9,113 bases of DNA from CAZYBG01 sp964645155 (GTDB lineage Bacteria > Pseudomonadota > Alphaproteobacteria > Rhodobacterales > Rhodobacteraceae), in NCBI GenBank assembly GCA_964645155.1, contig CAZYBG010000108.1:1-9113 (forward strand). The letters run 5' to 3'. Position 1 is the stretch's first letter. Each line of letters opens with the position of its first letter. A program made the position numbers and the translations under genes. Below the pieces are notes generated by a model, which had not been told where the DNA came from, ran no database searches, and saw only the letters and a list, made by a program, of their open reading frames with translations. Shown one piece after another: positions 5,575 through 9,113 of the stretch.

Positions 5575-6087
5575 ATGAGCGAACCGAAGAACGTGCTCTT
5601 TCTCTGCACCGGCAACTCCGCCCGGTCGATCCTGGCCGAGGCGATCATGAACCGCGAGGGCGAGGGCCGGTTCCGCGCCTTCTCGGCCGGCTCGCATCCG
5701 AAGGGCGAGCCAAATCCGGTCGGCCTCGCGCTGCTGCGCAACCTCGGCTACGACACCGCCTTCGCCCGATCGAAAAGCTGGGACGAGTTCGCCGCCCCCG
5801 GCGCGCCCGAGATGGATTTCGTGATCACCGTCTGCGACCAGGCGGCCGGTGAGGTCTGCCCGTTCTGGCCGGGCCAGCCGATGACCGCGCATTGGGGCCT
5901 CCCCGACCCCGCGGCGGTCGAAGGCAGCGATGCGGAGAAGCACATCGCCTTCGGCGAGACCTACAAGATGCTCGATCGGCGCATCGGCGCCTTCGTTGCC
6001 CTGCCGATGGCCACGCTCGACCGGCTGGGCCTCGAGCGGAAGGTGAAGGAGATCGGCCGCATCGATGATACAGAAACCGCCGGATGA
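5575..6087 (+). CDS. arsC: Arsenate reductase ArsC, low-molecular-weight phosphatase (thioredoxin-linked) type
   Basis: The predicted protein is 170 aa. It reduces arsenate to arsenite in the cytoplasm using a cysteine relay. The P-loop CTGNSARS (Cys11 to Ser18) is the LMW-phosphatase-fold active site with the Asn and Ser typical of arsenate reductases. The other relay cysteines are probably Cys87 (VITVCDQ) and Cys95 (EVCPFWPG), corresponding to Cys10/Cys82/Cys89 in the Staphylococcus enzyme. The general-acid region is WGLPDPA (Asp111). It is longer at the C-terminus than the roughly 130-residue Gram-positive enzymes, with a helix around 127-160, as is common in proteobacterial members. AAGGA at 5562-5566, overlapping the arsR stop, is 8 nt before the ATG. 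Its stop overlaps the aqpS start (ATGA), indicating translational coupling. Confidence 0.92.
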   Translation: MSEPKNVLFLCTGNSARSILAEAIMNREGEGRFRAFSAGSHPKGEPNPVGLALLRNLGYDTAFARSKSWDEFAAPGAPEMDFVITVCDQAAGEVCPFWPGQPMTAHWGLPDPAAVEGSDAEKHIAFGETYKMLDRRIGAFVALPMATLDRLGLERKVKEIGRIDDTETAG

Positions 6088-6770
6088 CCGCCCGCCGGCT
6101 TGCGGCCGAGGCGCTCGGCACGGCGATGCTCGTCTGCACGGTGGTGGGCTCGGGCATCATGGCGACGAACCTCACCGAGGACGTCGCGCTGCAGCTTCTG
6201 GCCAACACCCTGCCGACCGGGGCGATCCTCGTCGTGCTGATCACCGTGCTCGGGCCGGTCTCGGGCGCGCATTTCAATCCCGCGGTGACGCTGGCCTTCC
6301 TGACCCGGCGCGAGATCGGCGCGGGCGAGGGCGGTCTCTACGTGATGGCGCAGTGCATCGGCGGCATCCTGGGCACCTGGACGGCGCATGCGATGTTCGA
6401 TCTGGCGCTGCTCCAGGCCTCGCTGACGGTGCGCAGCGGCGGGCCGCAATGGCTGGCCGAGGGCGTCGCGACCTTCGGCCTCGTCTTCGTCATCCTGGCC
6501 GGGCTGCGGGCGCGGCCCGAGGCGGTGCCATGGCTCGTCGGCCTCTACATCACCGCGGCCTACTGGTTCACCGCCTCGACCAGCTTCGCCAATCCCGCCG
6601 TGGCGCTGGCGCGCAGCCTGACCGACACGTTCTCGGGCATCCGGCCGGCCGACCTGCCGGGCTTCGTCGCGGCGGAATGCGCCGGCGCGCTGCTTGCGGT
6701 GGCCCTGGCAGGGTGGATGTTTCAGGGACGCGAGCCGGACAGGCAACCGGTGCGGGAGACGCTTTCGTAG
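6084..6770 (+). CDS. aqpS: MIP-family channel, AqpS-like arsenic-associated aquaglyceroporin
   Basis: The predicted protein is 228 aa with six membrane helices and two half-helices. The first NPA is at Asn65-Ala67 (GAHFNPAVTL) and the second at Asn170-Ala172 (SFANPAVALA). In most aquaporins the second NPA is followed by the filter arginine; here it is Val173. Sinorhizobium AqpS from an ars operon is reported to have this same replacement, linked to metalloid passage (from memory). Located right after arsC with a 4-nt overlap, it most likely lets arsenite made by ArsC leave the cell down its gradient, since no ArsB or Acr3 gene is present here. Other solutes, such as methylated arsenicals or glycerol, are possible. 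The gene ends at TAG 6768-6770, directly abutting the convergent gene. Confidence 0.9.
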   Translation: MTARRLAAEALGTAMLVCTVVGSGIMATNLTEDVALQLLANTLPTGAILVVLITVLGPVSGAHFNPAVTLAFLTRREIGAGEGGLYVMAQCIGGILGTWTAHAMFDLALLQASLTVRSGGPQWLAEGVATFGLVFVILAGLRARPEAVPWLVGLYITAAYWFTASTSFANPAVALARSLTDTFSGIRPADLPGFVAAECAGALLAVALAGWMFQGREPDRQPVRETLS

Positions 6771-7007
6771 CTACCTCTCGCAAGCCACCCCGTCACCATC
6801 CCGATCCAACCCGTAGACGTCTGAACCTATCACATAGACGGGGCCGCTGACATAGGCCGGACCGTTCCCGCTTCCTCCGGCGCAGTCGACATCCGAGGCG
6901 ACAGGCACGCAGACGCCACCGTAATTCGGGTCGCAAGCTTGAGCAGCGGCCGTTAGCGGCGACAGGGATGGTATGAGTGCAAAGGCGAGAACGAGGTGGC
7001 GGCACAT
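6771..7007 (-). CDS. Small secreted protein with an excalibur-type calcium-binding region
   Basis: The predicted protein is 78 aa. Residues 1-23 are a signal peptide (MCRHLVLAFALIPSLSPLTA, then AAA before CDPNYGG). The mature part is about 55 residues with Cys at 25, 33, 42 and 76, so two disulfides are possible. It ends with YGLDRDGDGVACE, the DxDxDGxxCE motif of excalibur domains, which bind calcium and are found alone or attached to nucleases. CDPNYGG.CVP and DVDCAGGSGNGPAYV are also standard in small alphaproteobacterial members. The function of stand-alone copies is unknown to me. The start is fixed by the signal peptide; no ribosome site is seen, and a 9-bp inverted repeat begins only 5 bp upstream. 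Its stop codon directly touches that of aqpS. Confidence 0.85.
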   Translation of the reverse strand: MCRHLVLAFALIPSLSPLTAAAQACDPNYGGVCVPVASDVDCAGGSGNGPAYVSGPVYVIGSDVYGLDRDGDGVACER

Positions 7008-7011
7008 TGAT

Positions 7012-7040
7012 CGTTAACCATGATTAAGACTTGGTTAACG
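7012..7040. promoter_or_regulatory. Perfect 9-bp inverted repeat containing a CtrA-like box
   Basis: CGTTAACCA (7012-7020) and TGGTTAACG (7032-7040) are exact reverse complements around an 11-bp spacer. Inside, TTAAGACTTGGTTAAC (7024-7039) matches the full CtrA consensus TTAA-N7-TTAAC; a further TTAA lies at 7014-7017. The region is far more AT-rich than its surroundings. It lies 5-33 bp upstream of the excalibur gene's ATG, so if it is that gene's promoter or operator, the transcript is very short-leadered or leaderless. Confidence 0.5.
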
Positions 7041-7191
7041 TGAGGGACGGTGCCACCGCGATCAAGAAGCAGATGCGAGAAACAGATTGTTGCCTCTGGA
7101 CCAACAGCTTGGAGGGCAACCGTTTGCCTTCCAGACCGCCGCAGTCCTGGTCGCAGCCTGCCCGGATCGGCGTGCGTCGCAAGAAAGGCCG
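7041..7191. other. Intergenic region between hutU and the excalibur gene
   Basis: I see no convincing gene here: the short ORFs on both strands lack ribosome sites and recognisable content. It holds one strong stem-loop (7110-7133, listed separately) and a weaker 6-bp inverted repeat, GTTGCC at 7089-7094 with GGCAAC at 7115-7120, which would compete with it. Both flanking genes are on the - strand, so this is the 3' region of hutU and the distal upstream region of the excalibur gene. Confidence 0.5.
7110..7133. terminator. Stem-loop downstream of hutU, possible transcription end
   Basis: TGGAGGGCAA (7110-7119) and TTGCCTTCCA (7124-7133) pair over 10 positions around a 4-nt loop. In + strand RNA one pair is G-U; in - strand RNA the same position is an A-C mismatch. 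It lies 59 bp after the hutU stop. No T-run follows on either strand, so it is not a standard Rho-independent terminator; it may stabilise the 3' end or belong to another RNA. Confidence 0.3.
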
Positions 7192-8882
7192 TCACCCTCC
7201 GAACAGCGCTGGCAGCTTCAGGCCGTGTTCCCGCGCGCAGGCCACCGCCTCGTCGTAGCCCGCGTCCGCGTGGCGCCATACGCCCGAGGCCGGGTCGTTC
7301 CACAGTACCCGTTCCAGCCGCCGTGCCGCCTCGGGTGTGCCGTCGGCCACCACGACCATGCCGGCATGCTGCGAGAACCCCATCCCCACCCCGCCGCCGT
7401 GGTGCAGCGACACCCAGGTGGCACCGCTCGCGCAGTTGATGAGCGCGTTCAGGAGCGGCCAGTCCGACACCGCGTCGGAGCCGTCCTTCATTGCCTCCGT
7501 CTCGCGGTTGGGGCTGGCGACCGAGCCCGAATCCAGATGGTCGCGCCCGATCACGATCGGCGCCTTCAGCGCGCCCGAGGCGACCATTTCGTTGAACATC
7601 AGCCCCGCCCGGTGGCGATCGCCGAGGCCGATCCAGCAGATCCGCGCCGGCAAGCCCTGGAAGGCGATCCGCTCGGCCGCCATGTCGAGCCAGCGGTGCA
7701 GGTGCGCGTTCTCCGGAAACAGCCGCTTCATCGCGGCGTCGGTGGCGTGGATGTCGGCCGGGTCGCCCGACAGCGCCACCCAGCGGAACGGGCCGATGCC
7801 GCGGCAGAAGAGCGGGCGGATATAGGCCGGCACGAAACCGGGGAACGCGAAGGCGTTCTCCAGCCCCTCATCCTTCGCGACCTGGCGGATGTTGTTGCCA
7901 TAGTCGAGCGTCGGCACGCCGGCATTCCAGAAGTCGACCATGGCGGCGACATGCACCTTCATGGAGGCCCGTGCGGCCTTCTCGACCGAGGCCGGGTCAC
8001 TGTCACGCTTCTCGCGCCACTCGGCAATGGTCCAGCCGCTCGGCAGGTAGCCATTGATGGGGTCATGCGCCGAGGTCTGGTCGGTGACGATATCGGGGCG
8101 CACGCCGCGCCTCACCAGCTCCGGGAACACGTCCGCCGCGTTACCCACAAGGCCGACGGACTTTGCCTCGCCCGCCTTCGTCCAGCGGTCAATCATCTCC
8201 AGCGCCTCGTCCAGCGAAGTGGCTTTCTCATCGACGTACCTGGTGCGGATGCGGAAATCGATGCGTGTCTCGTCACACTCCACCGCCAGGCAGCAGGCGC
8301 CGGCAAACACGGCTGCCAACGGTTGCGCACCGCCCATGCCGCCGAGACCGGCAGTCAGGATCCACTTGCCGGTGAGGTTGCCGTCATAATGCTGGCGGCC
8401 GGCCTCGGCGAATGTCTCGTAGGTGCCCTGCACGATTCCCTGCGTGCCGATATAGATCCACGAGCCCGCCGTCATCTGGCCGTACATCATCAGGCCCTTG
8501 CGATCGAGTTCGTTGAAGTGTTTCCAGGTCGCCCATTCCGGCACCAGGTTGGAGTTGGCGATCAGCACGCGCGGTGCATCCTTGTGGGTCGGGAACACGC
8601 CGACCGGCTTGCCGGACTGGACCAGCAGCGTCTCGTCGTCGTNNNNNNNNNNTCGTTGAGCGACTTGAGCGAGGCGACGATGCGGTCGAAGTCGTCCCAG
8701 GTGCGCGCGGCACGGCCGATGCCACCGTACACAACCAGCTCGTGCGGGTTCTCGGCCACGTCCGGATGCAGGTTGTTCATCAGCATCCGCATGGGGGCTT
8801 CGGTAACCCAGTGCTTCGCGGTGATCTCGGGGCCGGTAGGCGGGTAGACGTCGCGCAGATTGTGGCGGGGGTTGGTGGTCAT
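7192..8882 (-). CDS. hutU: Urocanate hydratase (urocanase), interrupted by an assembly gap
   Basis: HutU uses tightly bound NAD+ to convert urocanate to imidazolone propionate, step two of histidine degradation. The N-terminal part (8882 to 8653) reads MTTNPRHNLRDVYPP with TEAPMRMLMNNL and LVVYGGIGRAAR, all family hallmarks. The remainder (8642 to 7192) runs from DETLLVQSGKPVGVF through MTAGSWIYIGTQGIVQGTYE, KWILTAGLGGMGGAQPL, TDQTSAHDP and the signature FQGLPARICW with the catalytic Cys (plus-strand 7633-7662), to SDWPLLNALIN and SLHHGGGVGMGFSQH. Ten Ns at 8643-8652 break the frame as written (1691 bases, not a multiple of 3). The gene itself looks intact; removing the Ns and a 4-base overlap gives 558 aa, the normal length. 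GGAG at 8892-8895, inside the hutH end, is 9 nt before the ATG. There are 2 bp to hutH, so the two form one operon. Confidence 0.93.
8643..8652. other. Run of ten Ns, scaffold join inside hutU
   Basis: Ten unknown bases lie between codons for SLN and DDETLL. Exactly ten Ns is a common placeholder for a contig join of unknown size. Conserved urocanase sequence continues on both sides with no missing residues apparent, so the true gap is probably zero or negative. Confidence 0.95.
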
Positions 8883-8884
8883 GG

Positions 8885-9113
8885 TCAGTTGCTCCAGTCG
8901 ATCAGGTCATCGTTGCCGGTGGCGCGCACCACGTCGGCAGACGCGACGAGGGTTGCGGCGGTTTTCATTTCGGTCGCCATGTAGCGGTCCTGCTCCAGCG
9001 AGGGCACATCGACGCGCAACCGCGCCAGCACCTTCTGCAGCGCCGGGCTGGTTTTCAACGGCGCGCGGCACTCGATGCCTTGAGACGCGCATAGCAGTTC
9101 CACGCCCAGAATG
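8885..9113 (-). CDS. hutH: Histidine ammonia-lyase, C-terminal part (5' end outside window)
   Basis: The visible 76 codons start ILGVELLCASQGIECR and end DDLIDWSN before TGA (8887-8885). HutH removes ammonia from L-histidine to give urocanate, the first step of the pathway. The MIO-forming Ala-Ser-Gly and the rest of the active site lie outside the window. What is seen is the C-terminal helical region: LLCASQGIECR, LKTSPALQKVLARLR and LEQDRYMATEM match the end of bacterial HAL proteins. The stop is 2 bp before the hutU ATG (TGA-CC-ATG), and the hutU ribosome site lies inside this gene, so the two are translationally linked. Nothing unusual is visible in the fragment. Confidence 0.9.
   Translation of the reverse strand, partial: ILGVELLCASQGIECRAPLKTSPALQKVLARLRVDVPSLEQDRYMATEMKTAATLVASADVVRATGNDDLIDWSN

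Noticed and set aside
7087..8847. A 586-codon + strand ORF across the hut region
   Set aside because: It is antisense to the clearly recognisable hutU and runs through the Ns; no family features.
7192..8882. hutU as a frameshifted pseudogene
   Set aside because: The frame break falls exactly at a run of ten Ns, and both halves are fully conserved and join in frame when a short overlap is collapsed.
1..9113. CRISPR array, insertion sequence, tRNA or rRNA
   Set aside because: I saw no regularly spaced repeats, transposase, terminal inverted repeats or tRNA-like cloverleaf. All larger stretches are explained by the genes listed.

Overview
This window looks like a piece of a draft genome from a high-GC alphaproteobacterium, most likely of the Rhodobacterales/Paracoccaceae kind. 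That placement is inference. It rests on very high GC, a single lolC-type permease paired with lolD, an FNR/FnrL-type box before small cytochrome c genes, an arsR-arsC-aqpS operon, and a CtrA-like TTAA-N7-TTAAC element. A run of ten Ns at 8643-8652 shows that two contigs were joined inside hutU.

Layout. Bases 2-292 hold the C-terminal end of an uncharacterised membrane-anchored protein (+). It converges on an NAD(P)-binding F420-reductase-like oxidoreductase (-, 327-1004). That gene is divergent from a TetR regulator (+, 1073-1618), and the 68-bp space between them carries two copies of an ACAGAC-type operator. From 1073 to 6770 every gene is on the + strand: TetR, a three-helix membrane protein with a DUF305-like tail, lolC and lolD (lipoprotein release from the inner membrane), two tandem paralogous mono-heme cytochromes c (the second a predicted lipoprotein) behind a near-consensus FNR box, and a compact arsenic operon arsR-arsC-aqpS. 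aqpS ends exactly where a convergent small excalibur-type secreted protein (-, 6771-7007) ends. After a 184-bp intergenic region with a perfect 9-bp inverted repeat and a strong stem-loop, the right side is a histidine-degradation operon on the - strand: hutH (partial, window edge) followed by hutU.

How the genes work together. In the ars operon, ArsR would sense arsenite, ArsC would reduce arsenate to arsenite, and AqpS would be the only visible route out, since no ArsB or Acr3 pump lies in the window. The cytochrome pair probably shuttles electrons in the periplasm or at the membrane, and the upstream box suggests low-oxygen control. HutH and HutU are the first two steps of histidine catabolism (histidine to urocanate to imidazolone propionate).

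Most content belongs to known families. The points most worth a second look are the roughly 93% GC lolC-lolD spacer, which contains a 40-codon bridging ORF; the FNR box and matching -10 before the cytochromes; the pump-less ars operon with a Val in the channel filter; the inverted repeat/CtrA-like site at 7012-7040; and the assembly join in hutU, whose flanks merge in frame if a 4-base overlap is collapsed. I did not find a clearly new multi-gene system.
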